DNA of 9,658 bases from CAYZQE01 sp964480635 (GTDB lineage: Bacteria > Pseudomonadota > Gammaproteobacteria > GCA-001735895): the NCBI GenBank assembly GCA_964480635.1, contig CAYZQE010000091.1:1-9658 (forward strand), in the 5' to 3' direction. The notes below the pieces were generated by a model. It was not told the origin of the DNA. It ran no database searches and worked only from the letters and a program-made list of their open reading frames with translations. The first letter of the stretch is position 1, and every line of letters begins with the position of its first letter. Positions 1 to 5,476 of this stretch are shown piece by piece. A program made the position numbers and the translations under genes.

Positions 1-43
1 TCTTTGCCATGGATGCTTTACGGTTTTGATAGGCTCTTCCCAT
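1..43 (-). CDS. YebC/PmpR-family regulator, N-terminal fragment
   Basis: Reading leftward from the ATG at 43 gives MGRAYQNRKASMAK before the window ends. Seen: 14 codons plus one base, with a GAGA Shine-Dalgarno-like stretch about 9 bases upstream. Family knowledge: this N-terminus is characteristic of the YebC/PmpR (DUF28, COG0217) proteins, whose members begin MGR-x-x-x-NRK-x-SMAK. They act as DNA-binding regulators, and some members have been linked to relief of ribosome stalling. Only the N-terminal tip is visible, so nothing can be said about the remaining domains. The gene is transcribed away from the B12 unit, with about 95 bases between its start and the riboswitch promoter. The main uncertainty is the shortness of the fragment. 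Confidence 0.72.
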   Translation of the reverse strand, partial: MGRAYQNRKASMAK

Positions 44-79
44 TGGTGTTATCTCTTATTAAGTTTTTAGTAAAACCTT

Positions 80-108
80 ATTCTAATAAGACTCGTATTA
101 TTATCCAA
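80..108 (-). promoter_or_regulatory. Putative sigma70 promoter of the YebC-family gene
   Basis: On the minus strand there is TTGGAT (plus 103-108), a 17-base spacer, and TAGAAT (plus 80-85). This gives a 5' untranslated region of about 30 bases before the ATG at 43. The -10 box lies within a small palindrome, CTTATT-CT-AATAAG, at 77-90. It is a match by eye only. Confidence 0.38.
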
Positions 109-137
109 GTAAAAACAAAATTATTGTGCAAAACAAT

Positions 138-165
138 TTGACCTTTATTAGCTAATGCTTATGAT
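138..165 (+). promoter_or_regulatory. Putative sigma70 promoter of the B12 unit
   Basis: TTGACC (138-143) and TATGAT (160-165) are separated by 16 bases. Each hexamer matches consensus at five of six positions. Transcription would begin near 172, just before the conserved GGTGC at 181 that opens the cobalamin riboswitch. That placement supports the call independently of the hexamers. Confidence 0.6.
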
Positions 166-171
166 GCACCT

Positions 172-342
172 TCATTTTTAGGTGCGTTGGAAACAACGAT
201 AATCTGGGAAGCCTGTGAGAAACAGGCACTGCCCCCGCAACGGTGATGAACCGCTCTTTAAATAAAGTAGTGTTCAAAGTCCGGAGACCGGCCTGATTAT
301 TATTTACAAGACCAGAATTGCGGAGGGCTTTTCTCACAGCTT
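172..342 (+). promoter_or_regulatory. Cobalamin (B12) riboswitch
   Basis: Conserved blocks appear in the expected order. They are GGTGC (181-185), a perfect CGTTG-GAAA-CAACG hairpin (185-198), AATCTGGGAA (201-210), hairpin GCCTG-TGAGAAA-CAGGC (211-227), CACTGCCCCCGCAACGGTGA (228-247), and the B12-box region AAGTCCGGAGACCGGCC (277-293). The TGAGAAA loop (216-222, the L5 position) is perfectly complementary to TTTCTCA at 330-336. That segment lies in the loop of a short downstream hairpin (GGGCT 325-329 with AGCTT 338-342, including G-U pairs), as in the known L5-L13 kissing loop. Just 5' of and inside that hairpin is a purine-rich GGAGGG (322-327). Family knowledge: such elements repress B12 uptake and synthesis genes when adenosylcobalamin is bound. 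Control here looks translational, because no U-tract terminator is visible between the aptamer and the gene. Confidence 0.93.
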
Positions 343-406
343 GTCATGTTTCTTAATTAATAATTTAACCTGCCTGCCTGTGCGTGTCTCTATTATGAGA
401 ACTCAC

Positions 407-2185
407 ATGAAACTTAAATCTTCATTATTATTAGCACTTAGTATTACGCCATCTTTAACTTTTGCCGCCTTAGGGCCTATCGTAGTGACTGCTACTAAAT
501 TTGAACAGCCTATTGAAAAATCTGCCATTGCGGTTGAAATTATTACGGCTGAGCAAATTAAAAATACGGTAGCTCTTGATGTTGCAGACATTATTAAATA
601 TCACTCGGGTATCGACATTGCTCGAAATGGTGATAACGGTAAAGTAACATCGGTGTTTATGCGTGGTAGCGAAAGTAATCATACGGTTATTTTAATTGAC
701 GGCATTAAAATCAACCCTGCCACCATTGGTGGTGCGGCATTACAAAATATATCACCCGATTTAATTGACCGCATCGAAATCATTAAAGGCCCTCGGTCTA
801 GCTTATATGGCTCTGAAGCTATTGGCGGGGTAATCAATATCATTATGCGTAAAAATACCAAAGGCTTAACCGCCAACATTCAACTGGGCGCTGGCGACGA
901 TGGTGCGCTTAAAACTGTTGTGTCGATTAATAAAGGTGGCGATAACTTTCAAACTGGCATTTCTTTTAGTGGCTTTTCTACAGATGGCTTTCCAGTGACT
1001 GACGATTCTACCGAAGATCATGGTTATGAACGTAAAAGCATCAATGCTTTTGTTGATTACACGGTTGGCAATCAAACCTTTAAACTAAGCCATTGGAACG
1101 CTGACGGTAATGTTGAATACTATAGTTTTGGCGACTTAGACCAAGACTACAAAAATAATTCGAGTGCTTTTGTTTGGCAAAGTCACATTAATAAAGCACT
1201 TAACACTCACCTTCGTTACAGCATTATTAATGATGATATTGATCAAAACCAAGCCAATTTTTTGTCTCAATTTGATTTTGCCAAAACACAACGTAAAGAA
1301 TTAGAGCTTCAGCTTAATTATTTAATCAATGAGCAAGTGACCGTGTCAGTTGGTGCAGTCAATGCCAATGAAAAAGTAGATGCCTTATCGTTTGGTACTA
1401 GCATTGATTCAGAGACTGACATAAAATCGTATTACGGTTTGCTACAATTTAATCAAGACATTCATAACCTAGCCATCACCACAAGAAACACTTCACACGA
1501 TGATTTTGGCAGTAATAACACTTGGAATGTTGATTATAAAATTAACTTTTCAAGGGCATTATCCGTTCACGCAACGACAGGTACTGCCTTTAGAGCGCCT
1601 GATGCTACAGACCGCTTTGGCTTTGGTGGTAACGTTGATTTAGACGCAGAAAAATCAAAATCTGCCGAAATAGGCCTTTCGCTTAAACTTTCAGAGCAAG
1701 CTGAGTTTAATATCAACTTTTATAAAACGAATATTCGAGATCTCATTACCTATAACGGCACGAATAACCAAAATATTGCGAATGCTAAAATAACGGGGAC
1801 AGAACTACAAATCAAGTCAAACAGTCCACATTGGTTTTATCAATTTAGTGCTGTTTTACAATCCCCTAGGGACGAAGACAATGATGTGATTTTATCAAGG
1901 AGAGCTGAAACGGCGCTAAAGGCAAACATTCAATATAAGACCAACAAATGGAACGTTGGAACTCAAATTAGCATGATTGGCCCTAGAGATAATTCTGGTT
2001 TTGATACTATTGAGTTAGAAGCATATAATCTAATTCATCTGAATACTTCTTATCAGTTGGCAAAACACTATACTGTCTCATTAAAAATTGAAAACATACA
2101 AGATGTGGATTATCAGACAGCTAATAATTTCAATACCAAAGGGCGCACATCCTTTTTAACCTTTAATTATTCTTTTGCCGATTAA
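407..2185 (+). CDS. btuB: BtuB-like TonB-dependent outer-membrane cobalamin receptor
   Basis: This gene encodes an outer-membrane beta-barrel importing cobalamin with energy from TonB-ExbBD. From the ATG at 407 the product is 592 residues, close to E. coli BtuB. A signal peptide covers residues 1-20 (basic MKLK, a hydrophobic core, cleavage after LTFA). A TonB box, PIVVTAT, is at 24-30, followed directly by KFEQP as in BtuB. The plug spans about 37-148, with VFMRGSES near 83 and RIEIIKGPRSSLYGSEAIGG near 122-141. The remainder is strand-rich barrel. I chose ATG 407 because it gives a compact signal peptide and has GAGA six bases upstream. An in-frame ATG at 395 and a TTG at 341 would extend it by 4 and 22 residues. 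The C-terminus ends YSFAD rather than on the usual aromatic residue. The upstream B12 riboswitch and the downstream adenosyltransferase point to cobalamin as substrate. Confidence 0.92.
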   Translation: MKLKSSLLLALSITPSLTFAALGPIVVTATKFEQPIEKSAIAVEIITAEQIKNTVALDVADIIKYHSGIDIARNGDNGKVTSVFMRGSESNHTVILIDGIKINPATIGGAALQNISPDLIDRIEIIKGPRSSLYGSEAIGGVINIIMRKNTKGLTANIQLGAGDDGALKTVVSINKGGDNFQTGISFSGFSTDGFPVTDDSTEDHGYERKSINAFVDYTVGNQTFKLSHWNADGNVEYYSFGDLDQDYKNNSSAFVWQSHINKALNTHLRYSIINDDIDQNQANFLSQFDFAKTQRKELELQLNYLINEQVTVSVGAVNANEKVDALSFGTSIDSETDIKSYYGLLQFNQDIHNLAITTRNTSHDDFGSNNTWNVDYKINFSRALSVHATTGTAFRAPDATDRFGFGGNVDLDAEKSKSAEIGLSLKLSEQAEFNINFYKTNIRDLITYNGTNNQNIANAKITGTELQIKSNSPHWFYQFSAVLQSPRDEDNDVILSRRAETALKANIQYKTNKWNVGTQISMIGPRDNSGFDTIELEAYNLIHLNTSYQLAKHYTVSLKIENIQDVDYQTANNFNTKGRTSFLTFNYSFAD

Positions 2186-2206
2186 TCACCAATATATGAG
2201 CCAATT

Positions 2207-2752
2207 ATGCCTAGAATTTCAAAAGTAACCACTAAAACAGGTGATGATGGAAGCACTGGGCTTGCTGATGGGTCGCGGTTATCTAAAGCTGATAATCGCG
2301 TCCATTTATTGGGTGAGATTGATGAATTAAATGCCTTCATTGGAAGTGCTTTAGAGCTTATTAACGATGCTGAAAAGCCAATATTGCTTAAAATCCAACA
2401 CGACTTATTTGATATTGGTGCAGAACTTTGCCAACCCAATGTGATTTTGATTGATGAACCTTATTTGACAGCACTTGAAACAGATATAGACAGGCTCAAT
2501 GAAGAACTACCATCACTTAAAGAGTTTATTTTACCTGGCGGGTCAATTTTGCTCGCTCAGTTGCATATTTGTCGTACAGTTTGTCGACGATGTGAACGCT
2601 CGGCCACTCTATTGTTAGTGGACATCAATCCATTAACTTATCAATATTTAAATCGACTTTCAGATTTCTTATTCGTTTATACACGCTATATGGCGATAAA
2701 GACAAATAGGCAAGAAACATACTGGCAATCAGCATATTCCAGAAAAAGCTAA
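2207..2752 (+). CDS. PduO-type ATP:cob(I)alamin adenosyltransferase
   Basis: This enzyme transfers the adenosyl group of ATP to cob(I)alamin, making coenzyme B12 in the cytoplasm. The 181-residue length is normal for the PF01923 / PduO N-terminal family. Seen: the ATP-binding motif TKTGDDGSTGL at 9-19, the RVHLLGEIDELNA stretch at 31-43, FILPGGS at 107-113 followed by LHICRTVCRRCER at 119-131, and YLNRLSDFLFV at 147-157. These are the family's conserved blocks. It is not the CobA/BtuR fold, since there is no N-terminal P-loop. Three cysteines lie in the helix at 119-131, more than I would expect there. The gene begins 21 bases after the receptor's stop codon with only a weak TGAG ribosome-binding site, so it is probably cotranscribed with the receptor and adenosylates the imported corrinoid. 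No gene symbol is given because pduO, cobO and others are used interchangeably. Confidence 0.92.
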   Translation: MPRISKVTTKTGDDGSTGLADGSRLSKADNRVHLLGEIDELNAFIGSALELINDAEKPILLKIQHDLFDIGAELCQPNVILIDEPYLTALETDIDRLNEELPSLKEFILPGGSILLAQLHICRTVCRRCERSATLLLVDINPLTYQYLNRLSDFLFVYTRYMAIKTNRQETYWQSAYSRKS

Positions 2753-2838
2753 CTCACTTTTATTACTCATCATACGATACTAGTGATACTATATTAATAA
2801 TACGATTAAAATTTAAACCCAACTACATTAGGTTTCGC

Positions 2839-3348
2839 ATGAATACTAAAACGATTTCTATCATCAGCATTATTTTTGCACTAGCAGCGTTTCGGCTACT
2901 GCAAATAATCCCTAATGTTAGCCCTATTGCAGCAATGGCTTTATTTGCTGGTGCTATGCTAACCGATAAAAAGCTAGCCTTTGTTATCCCTTTTGCAGCT
3001 TTGTTACTGAGTGATTTGGTGTTAGGTATGCACAGCACCATGATTTTTGTTTATTTGGCCTTTGCAGTGACGGTATTGGTTGGTATTTCAATTAAAAAAC
3101 ATCAAAATATCCTCACTATTTTCCTAGCGGCATTAGGTACATCGTTAATGTTCTTTTTAGTGACTAATGCTGGTGTTTGGTTAATGTATGACACTTATCC
3201 TGCTAGGTTTACAGGTTTAATTGAAAGTTATATAGCCGGCATTCCCTTTTATCAAAACACCTTAATCGGTGATTTATTTTTTAATACCGTGTTATTTGGC
3301 GGTTATGCCCTTTTTAATCAACAAAAGGAAACACAATCAACTCACTGA
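2839..3348 (+). CDS. Six-helix membrane protein, DUF6580-like; candidate cobalamin uptake component
   Basis: This is a 169-residue, very hydrophobic protein. By eye the membrane segments are near 5-22, 27-41, 46-63, 67-84, 92-116 and 142-160, giving six. Conserved-looking blocks are NVSPIAAMALFAGA (26-39), PFAALLLSDLVLG (51-63), FFLVTNAGVWL (105-115) and IPFYQNTLIGDLFF (135-148). From memory they resemble the DUF6580 family, which has no assigned biochemical function. Size and topology also resemble ECF-transporter S-components, including the solitary B12 transporter BtuM. However, the protein contains no cysteine, so the cobalt-coordinating cysteine reported for BtuM is absent. The start has TAGGT six bases upstream. 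It lies 86 bases behind the adenosyltransferase with no terminator between, so it is probably under the same riboswitch, although a weak internal promoter cannot be excluded. A role in moving cobalamin or a precursor across the inner membrane is inference from context. Confidence 0.82.
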   Translation: MNTKTISIISIIFALAAFRLLQIIPNVSPIAAMALFAGAMLTDKKLAFVIPFAALLLSDLVLGMHSTMIFVYLAFAVTVLVGISIKKHQNILTIFLAALGTSLMFFLVTNAGVWLMYDTYPARFTGLIESYIAGIPFYQNTLIGDLFFNTVLFGGYALFNQQKETQSTH

Positions 3349-3356
3349 GGTGAACC

Positions 3357-3497
3357 ATGAAACAAAAGAAGTTACGCAACCCTGTTGCGCATTTTATTAA
3401 TCGGTTTAATAAACCATCCATTCAAAAGGATAAAAAGAAAGCAGTAAAATTAGGTGATGTTAAATACAGATATAAGGCTTATCAACAAGCAGCATAA
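3357..3497 (+). CDS. Small basic protein, DUF7230-like
   Basis: This short gene encodes 46 residues: MKQKKLRNPVAHFINRFNKP, then a lysine-rich stretch (QKDKKKAVKLGDVKY), ending YQQAA. A very strong Shine-Dalgarno sequence, GAGGTGA (3347-3353), lies four bases before the ATG and overlaps the TGA stop of the preceding membrane-protein gene, which suggests translational coupling. The KLRNPVA start and the spaced FNKP and DKKKA motifs resemble the small gammaproteobacterial proteins grouped as DUF7230. No function is known to me. The charge and size would suit an RNA- or ribosome-associated protein, but nothing in the sequence proves this. Its last codons form the left arm of the transcription terminator. 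I am confident it is translated and less sure of the family. Confidence 0.8.
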   Translation: MKQKKLRNPVAHFINRFNKPSIQKDKKKAVKLGDVKYRYKAYQQAA

Positions 3498-3523
3498 TGT
3501 GCTTCTCGTTGATAAGCTTTTTT
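3477..3523 (+). terminator. Rho-independent terminator ending the B12 unit
   Basis: GCTTATCAAC (3477-3486) pairs perfectly with GTTGATAAGC (3508-3517). An inner stem, AAGCA (3487-3491) with TGCTT (3500-3504), extends it across a three-base bulge. Six T residues follow (3518-3523). The left arm lies within the coding sequence of the small protein, and the stop codon is in the loop. Read from the other strand the hairpin lacks a T-run, so it serves mainly the plus-strand unit. Confidence 0.88.
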
Positions 3524-3525
3524 GT

Positions 3526-4527
3526 TTATAAACGTTCTAAATAATCCATTTTAAACTGCTCTTCTAGCATCCCTGATTGCAATAATATGTTACTCGCCTG
3601 TTTATGAAATTGCCTAGGTAATGCCGCATACACTTCAAACTCTGTTAAGTCATCGTGCTCATCAATGATGTGCTGATAAACATCCTCTAAAGTATCTATG
3701 TGGTCATCTTTTAAACAGACCAATGAATATTGGAAATTATCTAAGGCATCGTCTAAGGCGTGACAAAAGTTATCTAAATAGTGATCACAATCAGGTGTAT
3801 GCAAATGATATAGCTCTATGGGTTGTTCTTTTTCTAACGCTAATAAGTGTTCTATTAAGCTTTTAATGCTTGCCATACCGGTTTCATAAGCAATTAACAA
3901 AATGGGCATATTAGATTCATCATCTAAAGTAAAATGCCCTTTAGGCCCTACAATATTTACCATTTCATTTTTTTTCAACGAATTAAAAATATAGTCACTA
4001 AAAGGATCATCATTAGCATGCTGTTGCACATGAATACTGGGTTTCACGCCATCACAGGGGCAGCTAGAGAGTGATTTGTTACGTTTGATGCCGTTTTTTA
4101 GTGTAATCGTTACATATTGACCCGCAAAAAACTTTAAAGGTTGTGAACGCGGTGTTTTAAATTCTATTTCACGGACATGTTCAGACAGCTGGTTAATTTT
4201 ATAGGTTTTAGCATCAATGTTTTGCTCAGAAATTTCATTTTCAGAGCCATGTTCTATCGCATTAACTTCAATATCGCTAGAAGGAGAATGACAACACATG
4301 AGGAAGTAGTCTTGCTTTTTTTGTTGCCGATCCATCACGTAGTCAGAGTGTTGAATTGACTGTATCGTACCTTTTTTTAACTGCGCGATGCACTCACCGC
4401 AGTTACCACCATCACAACCATATTTTAAATTTAATCCAGACACTAAACCTGAATGTAAAATTGATTCTTTTTCAGAATTTTTAAATGTATGCCCTGTATT
4501 TTCTAACGTAACATTAAAAAGTGCCAT
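3526..4527 (-). CDS. 2Fe-2S ferredoxin / ferredoxin-NAD(P)H reductase-like protein, degenerate cofactor motifs
   Basis: This 333-residue protein has the order plant-type ferredoxin domain, flavin domain, nucleotide domain, as in CDP-6-deoxy-glucoseen reductases and oxygenase reductases. The ferredoxin domain (about 1-92) is intact: C38, C43, C46 in YGCDGGNCGEC, and C78 or C79 in LMCC. The flavin domain (about 105-200) keeps FAGQY (134-138) and GPKGHF (194-199). The usual R-x-Y/F-S motif, however, reads RNKS at 149-152, with lysine at the flavin-stacking position. In the nucleotide domain the usual GGTGxAP reads YETGMAS (214-220), and the usual CGPP near the end is replaced by YAALPRQ. FAD and NAD(P)H binding are therefore doubtful, and it may pass electrons to or from a partner. 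It starts 12 bases after the helix-turn-helix gene and lacks a clear ribosome-binding site, so coupling is likely. Confidence 0.85.
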   Translation of the reverse strand: MALFNVTLENTGHTFKNSEKESILHSGLVSGLNLKYGCDGGNCGECIAQLKKGTIQSIQHSDYVMDRQQKKQDYFLMCCHSPSSDIEVNAIEHGSENEISEQNIDAKTYKINQLSEHVREIEFKTPRSQPLKFFAGQYVTITLKNGIKRNKSLSSCPCDGVKPSIHVQQHANDDPFSDYIFNSLKKNEMVNIVGPKGHFTLDDESNMPILLIAYETGMASIKSLIEHLLALEKEQPIELYHLHTPDCDHYLDNFCHALDDALDNFQYSLVCLKDDHIDTLEDVYQHIIDEHDDLTEFEVYAALPRQFHKQASNILLQSGMLEEQFKMDYLERL

Positions 4528-4539
4528 ATTTTCTGTGTA

Positions 4540-4977
4540 TTAGCCATGTCGTTGTTGATATTGAACCATCATCCAATTAATAAATGCAGCTAATGTTTGT
4601 TTTTGCTGACGATCACAGTTTTCTTTCATCGCAACCAAACGATCTTTCATCTCAAAAATTAAGCCTTCATAATCAGCTATTTTCATATGAGCATCGTCTA
4701 ATTTAGTTTGAATACGGTTGATTTGATCAACCACAACTTGATCAGCAGGAAGGAAATCAGTTGAAATTTTACTGGCAGCTCGTTGTTGTATTCGGGCGAC
4801 TCGCTTAATTTCTTTCATATTATGCATTTCCATTGCTGGGTAACGCAACATTAAGGATTTAACCGTCACCTCCCCTTCAAATACATCTAACTTACCCTCT
4901 TGGATATCCTTTTGTATTTGCCTGCGGCTAATACCCGCTAATTTTGCAGCTTTAGATGCATTTAGTCGACGCTCCAT
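4540..4977 (-). CDS. Helix-turn-helix plus coiled-coil protein, unknown function
   Basis: The product has 145 residues. Residues about 6-47 (NASKAAKLAGISRRQIQKDI, then a short wing-like EGKLDVFEGEVTV) look like a MerR/excisionase-type helix-turn-helix. Residues about 82-128 are polar and heptad-like, suggesting a dimerising coiled coil, and the end is FINWMMVQYQQRHG. The start is the ATG at 4977, because GAGGT at 4983-4987 lies exactly five bases upstream. An in-frame TTG at 4989 would extend it by four residues but would use part of that same ribosome-binding site as codons. I know no characterised homologue. The gene lies 12 bases before the reductase-like gene, and a good promoter with an overlapping dyad precedes it. 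It could therefore be an autoregulator or a partner of the reductase, both inferred. Confidence 0.78.
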   Translation of the reverse strand: MERRLNASKAAKLAGISRRQIQKDIQEGKLDVFEGEVTVKSLMLRYPAMEMHNMKEIKRVARIQQRAASKISTDFLPADQVVVDQINRIQTKLDDAHMKIADYEGLIFEMKDRLVAMKENCDRQQKQTLAAFINWMMVQYQQRHG

Positions 4978-5010
4978 CTCATACCTCAATTATATTAAAC
5001 CAATAACTAA

Positions 5011-5039
5011 AATATATTACCTTTGGGGGGTGTTATCAA
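5011..5039 (-). promoter_or_regulatory. Putative sigma70 promoter for the helix-turn-helix/reductase pair
   Basis: On the minus strand, TTGATA (plus 5034-5039) and TATATT (plus 5011-5016) are separated by exactly 17 bases. Each hexamer matches consensus at five of six positions. Transcription would start near 5004, about 27 bases before the ATG at 4977. This would let the pair be expressed separately from the PiT unit upstream. Confidence 0.58.
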
Positions 5040-5053
5040 GTGCTTTATAACAC
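5030..5053 (-). promoter_or_regulatory. Dyad overlapping the -35 box, possible operator
   Basis: GTGTTAT (5030-5036) and ATAACAC (5047-5053) form a perfect 7-base inverted repeat with a 10-base gap. A second, overlapping pair is AAGTG (5038-5042) and CACTT (5051-5055). The dyad covers the -35 hexamer of the promoter at 5011-5039. There is no T-run after it on either strand, so an operator is more likely than a terminator. The bound protein is unknown. The adjacent helix-turn-helix protein is one candidate. Confidence 0.42.
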
Positions 5054-5071
5054 TTTATAGATATATTTGAA

Positions 5072-5461
5072 TTAATGAGAAGATCCCGTCATATTCCACT
5101 CATAGGTGCAATCTAAAATACCTCGAACTCTCTTAATGCCTCGCAAACCTTCATGGGTCATAATAAAGATAGGTGTTTTATTATCAAGACGCTTATGCAC
5201 TTTTTTTAGCCAAATGTTACCCATCTCTAGGTTTCTTGGGTATGTTGTTCTTAAGGCATCTGAAATACCAACCAGATGCACTAAATGTTCATTCACTTTA
5301 TCAGAATCTGGAAAGGCTTTATCTTTGCGATACTGCTCCATATGACGAACACGAACATCATCTGGTAAACCAAGTAACGTTATTTTATCCTTTGCGAGTA
5401 ATTTCCAATCATCTAATAATTCCATAATAGATTGTGTCAGCGCTAATCTTTTTTCATTCAT
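5072..5461 (-). CDS. Xre/MbcA/ParS antitoxin-like protein without adjacent toxin
   Basis: The product has 129 residues. The C-terminal half resembles the MbcA/ParS/Xre toxin-binding domain (DUF2384): LVGISDALRT (63-72), a WL at 84-85, LDNKTPIFIMTHEGLRGIKR (92-111) and VRGILD (112-117). This follows the family pattern W-L-x-x-PN...G-x-TP-x-x-x-M...G-L. The N-terminal half (about 8-50) is helical and could be a Xre-type DNA-binding domain. Family knowledge: such proteins usually neutralise RES-domain toxins encoded next to them. No RES-like reading frame is visible within this window. It starts 15 bases after the PiT transporter's stop codon, with GAGA about 10 bases upstream, so it is probably cotranscribed with the transporter. 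A regulator or cell-pole partner role unrelated to toxins is equally possible. Confidence 0.72.
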   Translation of the reverse strand: MNEKRLALTQSIMELLDDWKLLAKDKITLLGLPDDVRVRHMEQYRKDKAFPDSDKVNEHLVHLVGISDALRTTYPRNLEMGNIWLKKVHKRLDNKTPIFIMTHEGLRGIKRVRGILDCTYEWNMTGSSH

Positions 5462-5476
5462 AATTTTAAGTCTCAG

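Noticed and set aside
1..141. Plus-strand open frame of 46 codons from the left edge to a TGA at 139-141
   Set aside because: The product resembles nothing I recognise and overlaps the -35 box of the riboswitch promoter. The minus-strand YebC-like start occupies its beginning and is far more convincing.
407..2185. Receptor for siderophores or other ligands instead of cobalamin
   Set aside because: The TonB-box region continuing into KFEQP, the upstream B12 riboswitch and the downstream adenosyltransferase all favour cobalamin, although substrate was not shown directly.
4978..4989. TTG at 4989 as start of the helix-turn-helix gene
   Set aside because: Its codons overlap the GAGGT Shine-Dalgarno sequence that is ideally spaced for the ATG at 4977.
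5030..5053. Intrinsic terminator behind the antitoxin-like gene
   Set aside because: The hairpin is followed on the minus strand by a run of C residues, not T, and it overlaps a good promoter.
4990..5476. RES-domain toxin partner for the Xre/MbcA-like protein
   Set aside because: Neighbouring frames on both strands are either identified genes or shadows, and none shows a RES-like composition. The protein is treated as an orphan.
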